A stretch of DNA of 64,000 nt from contig CAKVBD010000003.1 of assembly GCA_934725105.1 (NCBI GenBank), positions 36,694 to 100,693 of the forward strand. Reading direction: 5' to 3'. The notes below the pieces were generated by a model. It was not told the DNA's origin. It ran no database searches and worked only from the letters and a program-made list of their open reading frames with translations. A program made the position numbers and the translations under genes. Source of the DNA: an uncultured Bulleidia sp. Its GTDB lineage: Bacteria; Bacillota_I; Bacilli_A; Erysipelotrichales; Erysipelotrichaceae. Below, one piece after another: positions 52,162 to 60,273 of the stretch (its first letter is position 1; every line of letters starts with the position of its first letter).

Positions 52162-53046
52162 TTACTTTACCATAACTAATTCTTTTAAACGCTCTTCAAT
52201 CCTATCTTGATCAAAGACAGTATCATTTGGATATGCACAGGCAAACATTAATGCATTCTTTGTATCAATTCCACATTGCTTTGCGACTAAGAATAATGCA
52301 AGATGCATATCATATTCTATTTTTTCTTTACAAGGTGCAAGATAGCTTTCATCACCATCATAGACAAATACACCTTCTCCTTGTTTCACAATCATAACCA
52401 TTGCATTTGTCTTTTCATATAAATGACGTGCAGTATCACGCAATTCACCACTATATTCATTTGCAAGATAATACGCTTCTGTATCCATCAAATACAGTAC
52501 CGGCTGAAATGAATAGATTGCTTCCAGTACTTCCTGTTCAATATTCTGACTGCACCCGTTTGGAGCAAAATAAATTGTTTTCTTTAAGTCTTCTAAAGTT
52601 TCAACAAGTTCAGAAGTACATTGTGTATCCAGTGTTAACATATCACCAAAAACACAAACAGAACGAATCTCATCCGCAGAATAATCATCTACAAAATAAC
52701 GAGAATAATAATATTCTGCACCTGGCATAATGAAACGGCTTGTTTCATCATGCAGATCATGCAGTGTATAAGTACATCCATTCATCATTTCATCCACATA
52801 CTGCAGTGAAATATGATCTTCTAAAGCCTGTTGTTTTACTGCATCTCCATATACACCTTCCCCAGCTGGAGAAATCAATTCATAATCCATACCAAGCTTT
52901 TCAAATACATTTGCACAAACATATCCACTTCCTGAAATCTTCTGGGAAGTAGATAGAATGTCCATATCTTCATTTCCTTTAGGCAGCTCTCTTACCTTTG
53001 CATTTATGTCCACATAAGAAGGACCAATCACTAATGTCTTTTTCAT
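52162..53046 (-). CDS. PfkB-fold protein lacking the catalytic GAGD motif
   Basis: 294 residues from ATG 53044-53046. The N-terminus LVIGPSYVDINAKVRELPKGNEDM and KISGSGYVCANVFEKLG match PfkB sugar kinases (signature 1). The expected C-terminal DxxGAGDxF loop is absent: the region reads KEKIEYDMHLALFLVAKQCG, so the catalytic Asp and anion hole are missing. It is probably an inactive or repurposed kinase. No Shine-Dalgarno; TATAAT ends 9 nt before the ATG. The P-type ATPase gene follows after 4 nt, hinting at a shared role. Confidence 0.78.
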   Translation of the reverse strand: MKKTLVIGPSYVDINAKVRELPKGNEDMDILSTSQKISGSGYVCANVFEKLGMDYELISPAGEGVYGDAVKQQALEDHISLQYVDEMMNGCTYTLHDLHDETSRFIMPGAEYYYSRYFVDDYSADEIRSVCVFGDMLTLDTQCTSELVETLEDLKKTIYFAPNGCSQNIEQEVLEAIYSFQPVLYLMDTEAYYLANEYSGELRDTARHLYEKTNAMVMIVKQGEGVFVYDGDESYLAPCKEKIEYDMHLALFLVAKQCGIDTKNALMFACAYPNDTVFDQDRIEERLKELVMVK

Positions 53047-53055
53047 AATAGAGTC

Positions 53056-53085
53056 ATTATACTTTGAATGAAGAGAAAATTCCAA
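53056..53085 (-). promoter_or_regulatory. Promoter of the PfkB-like/P-ATPase/HAD operon
   Basis: Minus-strand -35 TTGGAA (53080-53085), 18-bp spacer, perfect -10 TATAAT (53056-53061). The start codon is 9 nt downstream, leaving a leader of about 3 nt. Confidence 0.7.
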
Positions 53086-53112
53086 AAAAAGACTCGATAA
53101 ATCTCGAGTCTT
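53084..53112 (-). terminator. Terminator after the His-rich lipoprotein gene
   Basis: Perfect AAGACTCGA/TCGAGTCTT hairpin (53089-53112) followed by T-run on the minus strand. Confidence 0.9.
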
Positions 53113-53114
53113 CA

Positions 53115-53282
53115 TCAATGATGATCATTATGATGTGTTTCTGGATGATGATGATTTCCAGAAGTTGTATTTTGTGTAGTTTGTGTTGTGTTTTGATTTG
53201 TTTCTTCTGTTTGTTTTGGTGTACAGCCTACACAAAGTGCAATAACAGATACAAAGATAAATAGTTTCTGAACTGTTTTCAT
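53115..53282 (-). CDS. 55-residue lipoprotein with His-rich tail
   Basis: Short exported lipoprotein: signal peptide MKTVQKLFIFVSVIALCVGC with Cys20 as lipidation site, a Thr/Gln/Asn-rich linker (TEETNQNTTQTTQNTTSGN) and a C-terminal HHHPETHHNDHH carrying seven His. The tail should bind a transition metal such as zinc, nickel or copper. AAAGGAGTGAG precedes the ATG. It lies 18 nt behind the Cys-rich secreted gene and ends at a strong terminator. A role in metal capture at the surface is inference. Confidence 0.8.
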   Translation of the reverse strand: MKTVQKLFIFVSVIALCVGCTPKQTEETNQNTTQTTQNTTSGNHHHPETHHNDHH

Positions 53283-53300
53283 CTAAACTCACTCCTTTCT

Positions 53301-53645
53301 TTAATAATCGTATCCGTGACAAACTCTTTTTGTTTCCGTCAAATGTTCCACATATCCTTTTGAACAGGAACTGCAGCGATATGTTTTTGCAGCAGAACGT
53401 GTTTGAATGATATCTGTACCGTATGTATGACTACTGCACTTTTCTTCAGATGCATTGACCCATTTACCATAGCTGGTAGATAAAAGATAGTTAACGCCGC
53501 CACAGTTACATAACTTTCCATAGGAAACCATGGAAGAATTTTCTGGAACAGAATGTCTTTCTTCTGCATTTACAGCAGCATGATTCAAAAATGATGGAGA
53601 AAACATGACTGCAGAAAACAGAAGTACTTGAATCAACTTTTTCAT
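53301..53645 (-). CDS. Small secreted Cys-rich protein
   Basis: 114 residues with a signal peptide (MKKLIQVLLFSAVMFSPSFLNHAAVNA). The mature part has six Cys: LCNCGG, EEKCSSH, YRCSSCSKG and RVCHGY, a pattern that could form a zinc ribbon or disulfides. It heads a two-gene unit with the His-rich lipoprotein. AAGGAAAAG precedes the ATG. Its upstream region is a diverged copy of the one before the gene ending at 60005. No family recognised. Confidence 0.78.
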   Translation of the reverse strand: MKKLIQVLLFSAVMFSPSFLNHAAVNAEERHSVPENSSMVSYGKLCNCGGVNYLLSTSYGKWVNASEEKCSSHTYGTDIIQTRSAAKTYRCSSCSKGYVEHLTETKRVCHGYDY

Positions 53646-53660
53646 TTTCTTTTCCTTCTT

Positions 53661-53780
53661 TCCGCAAAGAATACTGCATGCTTATTTGTTACTTATATTA
53701 TAAATCACAAAATACAGATTTTATATTTCCAATTTGTAAATATGCTTTTTATTTTTTTACGTTTGTGTTAACTTTTTATT
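53661..53780. repeat. Diverged intergenic repeat, copy A
   Basis: Aligns by eye with 60065-60183 at about 80 percent over the clearest part (for example GCATGCTTATTTGTTACTT against GCATGTTTATTTGATACTT, and CGTTTGTGTTAACTTTTT against CGTTTGTATTAACTTTTT). Both copies lie between a minus-strand and a plus-strand gene and hold a TATAATATAAGTA-like element on the minus strand (here 53690-53702). Confidence 0.65.
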
Positions 53781-53790
53781 AATACAAAAT

Positions 53791-53815
53791 CCGTTTTTCG
53801 CCAAAAACGGGGGGG
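53791..53815 (+). promoter_or_regulatory. Hairpin and G7 run forming the LysR RBS
   Basis: CCGTTTTT/AAAAACGG hairpin (53791-53810) runs into seven G (53809-53815), which act as the Shine-Dalgarno 5 nt before the ATG. The stem uses the first two G, so folding could limit ribosome access; G-run length changes could alter expression. Confidence 0.55.
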
Positions 53816-53820
53816 TAACT

Positions 53821-54672
53821 ATGTACGATCAGTTAATAGAGACATTTATCATTGTCTGCATGACTGGAAGTTTCTCAAAAGCTGCCAGACAACTGTATCT
53901 TTCAACTGCTGCAATTCAAAAACAAATCAATCAACTAGAAAAAAGAACTAGATTAACCCTGTTCACGCGTCATAAAAATGGTGTTGTTTTAACTTCTGCT
54001 GGAAATCTGTTTTATCATAGAGCACTAGAACTCAAAAAAAGTGTTCAAAAAACATTATCAGATACAACTCTAATACAGAACTATTCCGACCAGCTCAAAT
54101 CATTAAAAGTTGGAACTTCTTCTATCATTCCTGCTTCACATATGATGCATTGGCTTGATTCACTTCATAGGCAGAATATTCAATGTAATATGGAACTCGT
54201 TCCTATTTCACCTTCTTTTACTGATATAAAAACAATTACCAATCTTTTCAAAACAGACACAATCAATTGTCTATGCATGTACCATTATTTTCCGTTGGAT
54301 GAAAATCTATTTGATTTCTTCTTTATTGATGATTGTCATATCAGTCTTGGAATTCCTTTTTCTAATCCTCTTTCTTTTAAAAAATCGATTAGTTTATCCG
54401 ATCTTTCCAGCCAGACTGTTGTAACTGTCAAACATGGTATTCACCCTGTTTATGATAAGATCATTCATCAAATCCAAAACTCCTGTGAAAATGCATCGCT
54501 CATTGAATATGACAATCCATATGCAATTGATATTTTTAATTCCTGTGTAAAAAACGATTATCTACTCATCACCGCAGATGAATTTTCAGATGGTCATCCA
54601 AACTTAAAAACGATTCCACTCAAAGAAAATTTCACAATTCCTTATGGAATACTATTTTTGAAGAAACATTGA
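53821..54672 (+). CDS. LysR-family transcriptional regulator
   Basis: 283 residues. Helix-turn-helix at the N-terminus (LIETFIIVCMTGSFSKAARQLYLSTAAIQKQINQLEKRTRLTLF) and a LysR effector domain (SLKVGTSSIIPASHMMHWL). It is divergent from the Cys-rich/His-rich secreted gene pair, which is its most likely target. The start is set by the G-run RBS. Paralogous in type, but not close in sequence, to the LysR at 48511. Confidence 0.92.
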   Translation: MYDQLIETFIIVCMTGSFSKAARQLYLSTAAIQKQINQLEKRTRLTLFTRHKNGVVLTSAGNLFYHRALELKKSVQKTLSDTTLIQNYSDQLKSLKVGTSSIIPASHMMHWLDSLHRQNIQCNMELVPISPSFTDIKTITNLFKTDTINCLCMYHYFPLDENLFDFFFIDDCHISLGIPFSNPLSFKKSISLSDLSSQTVVTVKHGIHPVYDKIIHQIQNSCENASLIEYDNPYAIDIFNSCVKNDYLLITADEFSDGHPNLKTIPLKENFTIPYGILFLKKH

Positions 54673-54719
54673 AATTGTTTATTTCTCCCACATGGATTTC
54701 TTTTTTATATTTATCTGGA

Positions 54720-54725
54720 TATAAT
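54720..54725 (+). promoter_or_regulatory. -10 element before the 17-residue ORF
   Basis: TATAAT followed by ATAAGCAAGGAAG; the sequence TATAATATAAGCA resembles the element shared by other promoters of this region. No convincing -35. Confidence 0.45.
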
Positions 54726-54745
54726 ATAAGCAAGGAAGACACACT

Positions 54746-54799
54746 ATGTTAGCTTATAATCCCTCACGGTACAGAAACGGTATTTATAGAACGAAATAG
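54746..54799 (+). CDS. Possible 17-residue peptide with PSRY motif
   Basis: ATG preceded by AAGGA at 9 nt, encoding MLAYNPSRYRNGIYRTK. Its first eleven residues share the pattern MxxYxPSRYxN with the short ORF at 63796. It could be a leader peptide for the small membrane protein at 54868 or a peptide signal next to the ABC exporter. Very short, so existence is uncertain. Confidence 0.35.
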   Translation: MLAYNPSRYRNGIYRTK

Positions 54800-54867
54800 T
54801 TATCTTTTACTATTTATACACCTGTACATTAACCCAATAAAAAATACAAAAAAAAGAGAATATACTT

Positions 54868-55077
54868 ATGAACAAGAATACATTTGCATATTGGATTATA
54901 TTATCTCTTTTGTTAATCAATATTACTTTGATACATGGGTTTGCATCTATATATCCTGGTGCGGGTTCTTTCTTGACTACGATCAGTTCTAATGGAATGA
55001 TATTCGTTACATTTCTAGGATATGCTGCACTCATCTATGTAATTCTCAAATTGATTGATGAAAGCATGAAAAAATAA
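54868..55077 (+). CDS. Small two-helix membrane protein near the ABC exporter
   Basis: 69 residues with two hydrophobic segments (about 7-30 and 40-62) and a basic end (ESMKK). A weak RBS AAAGAGA precedes the ATG. Followed by a terminator and then the ABC transporter genes on the same strand. No family recognised; it may be an immunity-like or accessory protein, but that is only position-based guessing. Confidence 0.6.
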   Translation: MNKNTFAYWIILSLLLINITLIHGFASIYPGAGSFLTTISSNGMIFVTFLGYAALIYVILKLIDESMKK

Positions 55078-55101
55078 TCAAAGAAAATAGCCTTAACCCA
55101 C

Positions 55102-55130
55102 AAAAGTCACCTCATTGGTGACTTTTACTT
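55102..55130 (+). terminator. Terminator after the small membrane protein
   Basis: AAAAGTCACC/GGTGACTTTT hairpin followed by ACTTT. Confidence 0.8.
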
Positions 55131-55203
55131 TACGCTATAGAAATTTAATTTTTCACTTGTTTTCTCATTTGATAACACTTATATTTAAGTTAAGGAAACG
55201 ACT

Positions 55204-56049
55204 ATGACAACCAATCAATTAAAAATTTCTGCACTATGCAAAAAATATGGAAAAGTGCAGGCACTCGATCATGTAGATCTTTTATTGTCCAATGGCATTT
55301 ATGGCCTTTTAGGGCAGAACGGTGCTGGAAAATCTACACTTCTGAATATTCTGACATGTTCTCTGCAATCAGATGAAGGAAGAATTTTTTACAATGGAAC
55401 GGATATCATACAGCTTGGTTCTTCCTATAGAAATATTCTTGGCTATATGCCACAGACACAACAATTGTCTCTTGATCTATCAGTAGAAGATTTTCTGTAC
55501 TATATTGCTTCTTTAAAAAAGATTGCAAAGCCAAAACCTGTTATTTCTGAACTGCTTCATAAAGTAAACATGTTTGACTATCGAAAAAGATCACTCAAGG
55601 GACTGTCTGGCGGCATGAAGCAAAGAGTCATGATTGCACAGGCGCTTCTGAATGATCCAAAGATTCTTCTATTGGATGAACCTACTGCTGGTCTTGATCC
55701 AATTGAAAGAAGAAATCTGCGCAACCTGATTGCTTCTATTTCCAGTGAAAGAATCATTCTACTAGCAACACATGTAATCTCTGATGTTGAATTCATAGCT
55801 TCACAGATCATTCTCATGAAGCAAGGCAAAATTCTTGCATGTGCATCTCAACAGTCTCTGATGGAACATACAGATGTATATGAATCCTCTTTAGATATCA
55901 ATACACTTCTTTCCATGAATCCTTCTATTAAAATTGTAAATCAGACATATGTTGATCACGAGATGCATACAAGATTCATTTCAGACATTCCAATTGGAAA
56001 CTGTGTGAGTACAACACTTGATGACGTCTATCTGGACTGGCTGGGGTAA
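55204..56049 (+). CDS. ABC transporter ATP-binding protein
   Basis: 281 residues. Walker A GQNGAGKST (about 38-46), Q-loop MPQTQQ, signature LSGGMKQRVMIAQALL, Walker B ILLLDEPTAGLDP and switch His in LLATHVISDVE. C-terminal extension of about 70 residues. AAGGAAACG precedes the ATG. The next gene starts within its stop codon (TAATG), so the two form one exporter of the ABC-2 type, as in antimicrobial-peptide or lipid transport. Confidence 0.94.
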   Translation: MTTNQLKISALCKKYGKVQALDHVDLLLSNGIYGLLGQNGAGKSTLLNILTCSLQSDEGRIFYNGTDIIQLGSSYRNILGYMPQTQQLSLDLSVEDFLYYIASLKKIAKPKPVISELLHKVNMFDYRKRSLKGLSGGMKQRVMIAQALLNDPKILLLDEPTAGLDPIERRNLRNLIASISSERIILLATHVISDVEFIASQIILMKQGKILACASQQSLMEHTDVYESSLDINTLLSMNPSIKIVNQTYVDHEMHTRFISDIPIGNCVSTTLDDVYLDWLG

Positions 56050-58151
56050 TGGTTATGGTACGTGCAGAACTGACTCGACTATTCAAAAACAGAAGCCTGA
56101 TTCTTCTGATCATTACATTCTTCTGCCTTTCTATTTTTCAGTGTGTCTATGTATCTACAGAAGAAGATGTTCGTTCTCTATCGAATGATATTCCTGTTCT
56201 TGAAACAACAGACTTTTCACAGTCTGACGATATATATTCCTATGCAAAGGCACTGGGTCTATCTGAACCTGCCGCTTTCCGTGCCGGTACAAACGAAAAA
56301 TATACAACAGTCTATACAGAGCTCCTTCAAAACACAAATGACAAGCTTGGCTCTGTACTGTTTTCTTCAGAAAGAAATCAAATGGAGCTGAAAAAACAGA
56401 AAGCCATTCTTGAAGATCTTCTTTCTGAACCATTCATCTACATGAATGATATTCTCTTTACACAGTATACCTCCTTCAATATGTACTGGAGCTTTATCTA
56501 TCTGTTTATTGGACTGTACTGCACGTACCTGCTGATTCAGCAGGATACTGACAGTGCACTATTTCCACTGTTCAACAGCTGTACAACTTCATCCAGATCA
56601 CTGCTGCTTTCAAAGATCATCTCGATTCTTTCTACTGTCACAATGCTTTATCTTATCAAGACAGGCATAGATCTTCTCTATTTTCAGATAAATGGTCTTT
56701 CTCTAAGTGCACCATTTCAGATGTTGAATTCCATTGATATTATTTCCTATACACTTCCTTTAGGAACATACTATACACTGCTTACTGCTTCTTCCTTCAT
56801 CAGTGTGCTTCTTCTTTTACTGTTCTTTATATTTTTGTATTCTCTTACAAAAAGCAGCACTCTTTCATTCTTTGTTTCGATTGCACTAATCATCATTGAA
56901 ATGCTTCTGTATCGTTTTCTTTCCATTGCTTCTTCCTTTGCCATACTGAAACAATGCAATATCTATACCCTTCTGACAATGGATCAGCTTTCTGATCAGA
57001 TTATCTATGTCTTTAACAGAATCATCCCATTAAACTATCTGATTCCTGTTCTTTGTCTATTACTGCTTCCTGTATTTACAATTCTCAGCACTGTCTTCTT
57101 TCATAAGGCAGTCTACAGAAAATCATCGAAGGATAAACACATCTTCCTTCATAGCAGACATTTCACACTGTATCAGCTGAAAGAAATCTTTATTCAAAGA
57201 AAGGCATTGTTGATTCTTCTTGTTGTATTTGCTTACTGCTTCTATGACATGAATCACTACAAAGTTGTTAAAAACAATCGAGAAGCAAGCTTTGAGTCAT
57301 TTGTACAGCAGTACTACGGCCCAGTCAATGATGAATTGATTGAGCGCATCAAAACGGATAGACGAGAAATTCATCACGCAAGTGAACGCTCCGATCAGAT
57401 TGTCAGCAAGATGATAGAAAATGATGGAAACATTACAGAAGAAGAAAGTTTGGAACTGTATGAGCTGGAACCATTGAGAACCCATAAAGATGATATCGAT
57501 CAGATATTCATGGAAGTGCAGTCCTTAAAGGAAATGAATGTCAAATACTATGCAGACAACAAATCACTGTTACTGCTGGTAGAAAAAAAGAATCCGACAG
57601 GAACAATGATTCATGTCCTATTCATACTGATTCCTTTGATATGTATTATCTTTTCAACAATGTCAGCTTTCTATCAGGAAAATACATACAGATATGTATT
57701 CTGTACAAAGACTGGTGAAACAAAATACTGGATGAGACAATGGATGCATTATTTTTTGATTGCACTGATATTGTCTGGAATCGTATTTGGACTTTTCTAT
57801 CTGAAGATCACGAGATACTATGCATATCACTTCATGAATCAGACAATCAATCAGTCTCTTGGAATTCATTCAAAGCTTCATATGTCAACATGGCTGTTGT
57901 TATATGTTCTGAACTTTCTCAGTGTCTTTGCCTTTACGATTACATCTGCAATGGCACTTTCGAGAAGACTTGGAACAATTGCTGGAACAATTACACTGAC
58001 TGGAATTATTATTCTACTTTGTATCGCACCAAATGGCCTGTTTCTCTTGTTTCGATATGATTTTCTTGATCACCTTTTAAAATACATATTTGTATTAACA
58101 TTCCTGGTAATAGTAACAGTCGCACTAGCGATTCATCAACTTGTAAAATAA
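56049..58151 (+). CDS. ABC-2 type permease with large central loop
   Basis: 700 residues: an N-terminal helix (about 15-30), an extracellular stretch, five to six helices to about 350, then after a hydrophobic segment near 390 a second charged loop (about 400-510), and six helices to the end. This double arrangement suggests two fused ABC-2 halves. It overlaps the ATPase gene by one base. Codon use is richer in CTG than in neighbours. Substrate unknown; peptide or lipid export is typical for such pairs. Confidence 0.88.
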   Translation: MVMVRAELTRLFKNRSLILLIITFFCLSIFQCVYVSTEEDVRSLSNDIPVLETTDFSQSDDIYSYAKALGLSEPAAFRAGTNEKYTTVYTELLQNTNDKLGSVLFSSERNQMELKKQKAILEDLLSEPFIYMNDILFTQYTSFNMYWSFIYLFIGLYCTYLLIQQDTDSALFPLFNSCTTSSRSLLLSKIISILSTVTMLYLIKTGIDLLYFQINGLSLSAPFQMLNSIDIISYTLPLGTYYTLLTASSFISVLLLLLFFIFLYSLTKSSTLSFFVSIALIIIEMLLYRFLSIASSFAILKQCNIYTLLTMDQLSDQIIYVFNRIIPLNYLIPVLCLLLLPVFTILSTVFFHKAVYRKSSKDKHIFLHSRHFTLYQLKEIFIQRKALLILLVVFAYCFYDMNHYKVVKNNREASFESFVQQYYGPVNDELIERIKTDRREIHHASERSDQIVSKMIENDGNITEEESLELYELEPLRTHKDDIDQIFMEVQSLKEMNVKYYADNKSLLLLVEKKNPTGTMIHVLFILIPLICIIFSTMSAFYQENTYRYVFCTKTGETKYWMRQWMHYFLIALILSGIVFGLFYLKITRYYAYHFMNQTINQSLGIHSKLHMSTWLLLYVLNFLSVFAFTITSAMALSRRLGTIAGTITLTGIIILLCIAPNGLFLLFRYDFLDHLLKYIFVLTFLVIVTVALAIHQLVK

Positions 58152-58180
58152 AGCTCTGCTTAAACTTGCAGAGCTTTATT
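58150..58180. terminator. Terminator between 58151 and 58180
   Basis: AAAGCTCTGC/GCAGAGCTTT hairpin with T-rich flank on both strands. Confidence 0.85.
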
Positions 58181-59241
58181 CATTGAACAGTATATTTGCA
58201 TTGTCCTGTATCAGTATTACATTCAATTGGTCCCGTATAATTATACGCAATGATTTTATTGTCTATGACGCGACAAATAACAGAAAAATCAGTTTCTCCA
58301 TTTATAGATCGTATATTGTTTTCTTCAATTTGAATACTTTGAGATGGAATAATTTCTTTTACTAGATATGCATCTAAATCATATATCCGATATTTCTGCT
58401 TTCCTGAAAGCTGTGATGTATAAATATACTGATCATCAAAATACGTGATTAGTTCATTAGTAAATATATGAATGTCTTGTGTATCTGTTAAACTACGATA
58501 ATGAGAAAATAAAGTATTAAAAGTATTATCTTCATAAGAAATCGAAGAAACATGATCATTATTTATCATTTCGATATATTCATTATCTTTCACAGGTAAA
58601 TTTATAATTTCGTCATTTTCATCAAGGTAAGAAAAATGTCCAAATTCTGCATTTCTCAAATAAATTTTATTCTCTGAAATAAAGAAGCTATCTGCATACG
58701 TATCTTTGATTGTCTTCAATTCCTTTCCAGATAGAGAAAGTATATGAATTGTCATATGTGACGTGTTTTCAATCATATATACTTTATTGTTGCGAATTGT
58801 GAAATTACAATATGGCTGAAAATCCAGTTTAAACAGTTCTTTTAATTCTTTTCCATCCAATGACATCTGAACAAATGAATCCCAGGTTTCTCCTTCTACA
58901 TTCATATATGATGCCAATGTATAAATAGCATCATCTAAAACATAAAATCCCATTTCAGCTATTATATAGCTATCATATCGTTTATATGTTCCGTGATTAC
59001 CTTCCAAAAACTGATCATCACGGAAATAGCAATAGTTAATCAATGTACTCTTGTTTTCTTCCATGTAATAAAGTGTATTATTATTCAAGTCTTTAATATA
59101 ATATCCATCTTTATATTTTGCGATCGGAAGTTGATGATATACAGCTTGATCTTCTTCACTGATAGAATCATGTATTTCCAATTCTTTTGAACATCCAATC
59201 ATTAAAGGAACTAGCATTAATACTGTTAATACCTTTTTCAT
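58180..59241 (-). CDS. Lipoprotein, paralogue of the gene at 60274
   Basis: 353 residues from ATG 59239-59241 (GGAGGACG upstream). Lipobox LMIGC (Cys17). The mature part has repeated beta-strand units such as LPIAKYKDGYYIKDLNNNTLYYMEE and DSFVQMSLDGKELKELFKLDFQPYCNFTIRNNKVYMIEN, resembling propeller-forming DUF5050-type repeats. It aligns along its length with the 60274 lipoprotein: both have LDGKE, LSGKE and DQYIYTS/DNYIYTS, and end in a C-x8-C (CNTDTGQC against CNIESGHC). Function unknown. Confidence 0.82.
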   Translation of the reverse strand: MKKVLTVLMLVPLMIGCSKELEIHDSISEEDQAVYHQLPIAKYKDGYYIKDLNNNTLYYMEENKSTLINYCYFRDDQFLEGNHGTYKRYDSYIIAEMGFYVLDDAIYTLASYMNVEGETWDSFVQMSLDGKELKELFKLDFQPYCNFTIRNNKVYMIENTSHMTIHILSLSGKELKTIKDTYADSFFISENKIYLRNAEFGHFSYLDENDEIINLPVKDNEYIEMINNDHVSSISYEDNTFNTLFSHYRSLTDTQDIHIFTNELITYFDDQYIYTSQLSGKQKYRIYDLDAYLVKEIIPSQSIQIEENNIRSINGETDFSVICRVIDNKIIAYNYTGPIECNTDTGQCKYTVQ

Positions 59242-59328
59242 ATTCGCGTCCTCCTTTACAATTATGAGAATTATCATTTACTAATAAAATCAATACTTGA
59301 GCAGAATCTACTTCATAATGATTTTCTT

Positions 59329-59341
59329 TACTTATAATATA
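59329..59341 (-). promoter_or_regulatory. Shared promoter element before the 58180-59241 gene
   Basis: Minus-strand TATATTATAAGTA, close to the elements at 53690-53702 and 60093-60105. Confidence 0.4.
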
Positions 59342-59435
59342 AACGATATTCTTTACTATAAACAGATATTTTTTCTTTAGATTCCAAAAAAGTAAGATCA
59401 TTAAAATGTTACTTCATTGACACGTTTTCTGTATT

Positions 59436-60005
59436 TTAAATCTTTCTATCAGGATATGTTAACCGACCAGTTTCAAATCCAAATTCCTGAATCCATGAAT
59501 CATAATGTGTATCACAATATTTCTGGAAATCATTTTTAGATACATCTCTATGAATATTTGTTTCCACATTTTCTTTGATTTCTTTTTCACTCAGATCATA
59601 AAATTCTTCACTGGATTTAAAATGATCAAAAACACCAACAATATCATTTAACTTTCCAATTCGTTTTAATCCATCAATGATTTGATAGATTGCTTCTGTT
59701 TCTATATCCCATTCACCATGTACATTTGTAGAAATATGGAAATCAAAATTGTAATATGCATTTAAAAGAGAAATGCGTTGTCCTTTAACACGTTTGACAA
59801 TACGCAATGAAATATCCTGAATATCATCATACGGAATTGATATTAAATGATCTCGATAGTCATTTGTTTTCATTTTGAAATAATTACTGATTACAAGTTC
59901 ATTTTCTTTGAAATCCAGCAATCTTGGAAATGGATAATCATTGAAATAATCACTCTTTTCGATAAAATTCCCATCGATTGCAACAGCTGCAACAATTTTG
60001 TTCAT
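59436..60005 (-). CDS. Hypothetical cytoplasmic protein between the paralogous lipoproteins
   Basis: 189 residues from ATG 60003-60005 (AAGGTAAAAGG upstream; the frame opens at 60113). Acidic, no signal or membrane helix. Contains IPYDDIQDISLRIVKRVKGQRISLLNAYYNFDFHIST, beta-rich and PH-like in appearance, then helices and a tail FETGRLTYPDRKI. Its upstream region is copy B of a repeated intergenic module. No family recognised. Confidence 0.65.
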   Translation of the reverse strand: MNKIVAAVAIDGNFIEKSDYFNDYPFPRLLDFKENELVISNYFKMKTNDYRDHLISIPYDDIQDISLRIVKRVKGQRISLLNAYYNFDFHISTNVHGEWDIETEAIYQIIDGLKRIGKLNDIVGVFDHFKSSEEFYDLSEKEIKENVETNIHRDVSKNDFQKYCDTHYDSWIQEFGFETGRLTYPDRKI

Positions 60006-60064
60006 ACCTTTTACCTTCCTTTGTTTACTTTTATTTTCAATTATATTGATGAGAAAATAATTCC

Positions 60065-60183
60065 TATCAAAGAACCATGCATGTTTATTTGATACTTCTA
60101 TTATATATCTCAAAATATAGTTTTCATATTTCCAAATTGTTCATACAATTGTCATTTTGTCTCGTTTGTATTAACTTTTTGGA
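60065..60183. repeat. Diverged intergenic repeat, copy B
   Basis: Counterpart of 53661-53780. The minus-strand element TATAATAGAAGTA is at 60093-60105. Confidence 0.65.
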
Positions 60184-60236
60184 TAAATTCAATATTTCAA
60201 TAAAGGAAAACGAATTTATCTACTAGATGGAAAAAA

Positions 60237-60250
60237 GGAAAGCGTTTACA
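60237..60250 (+). promoter_or_regulatory. cre-like site upstream of the 60274 lipoprotein
   Basis: Minus-strand TGTAAACGCTTTCC matches TGNAARCGNWWWCA at 13 of 14 positions. It lies 24 nt before the start codon, so CcpA would block elongation or initiation. Confidence 0.6.
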
Positions 60251-60273
60251 ATAAAGATGGAGAACCTCTTACT

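Noticed and set aside
54746..54799. Remnant of an RHS-repeat protein (NPxRYR-like words)
   Set aside because: Only a few residues match, no flanking RHS sequence in any frame; the match to the 63796 ORF is better.
57740..58060. 106-residue plus-strand ORF in another frame of the permease
   Set aside because: Fully inside the well-supported ABC permease gene, no RBS.
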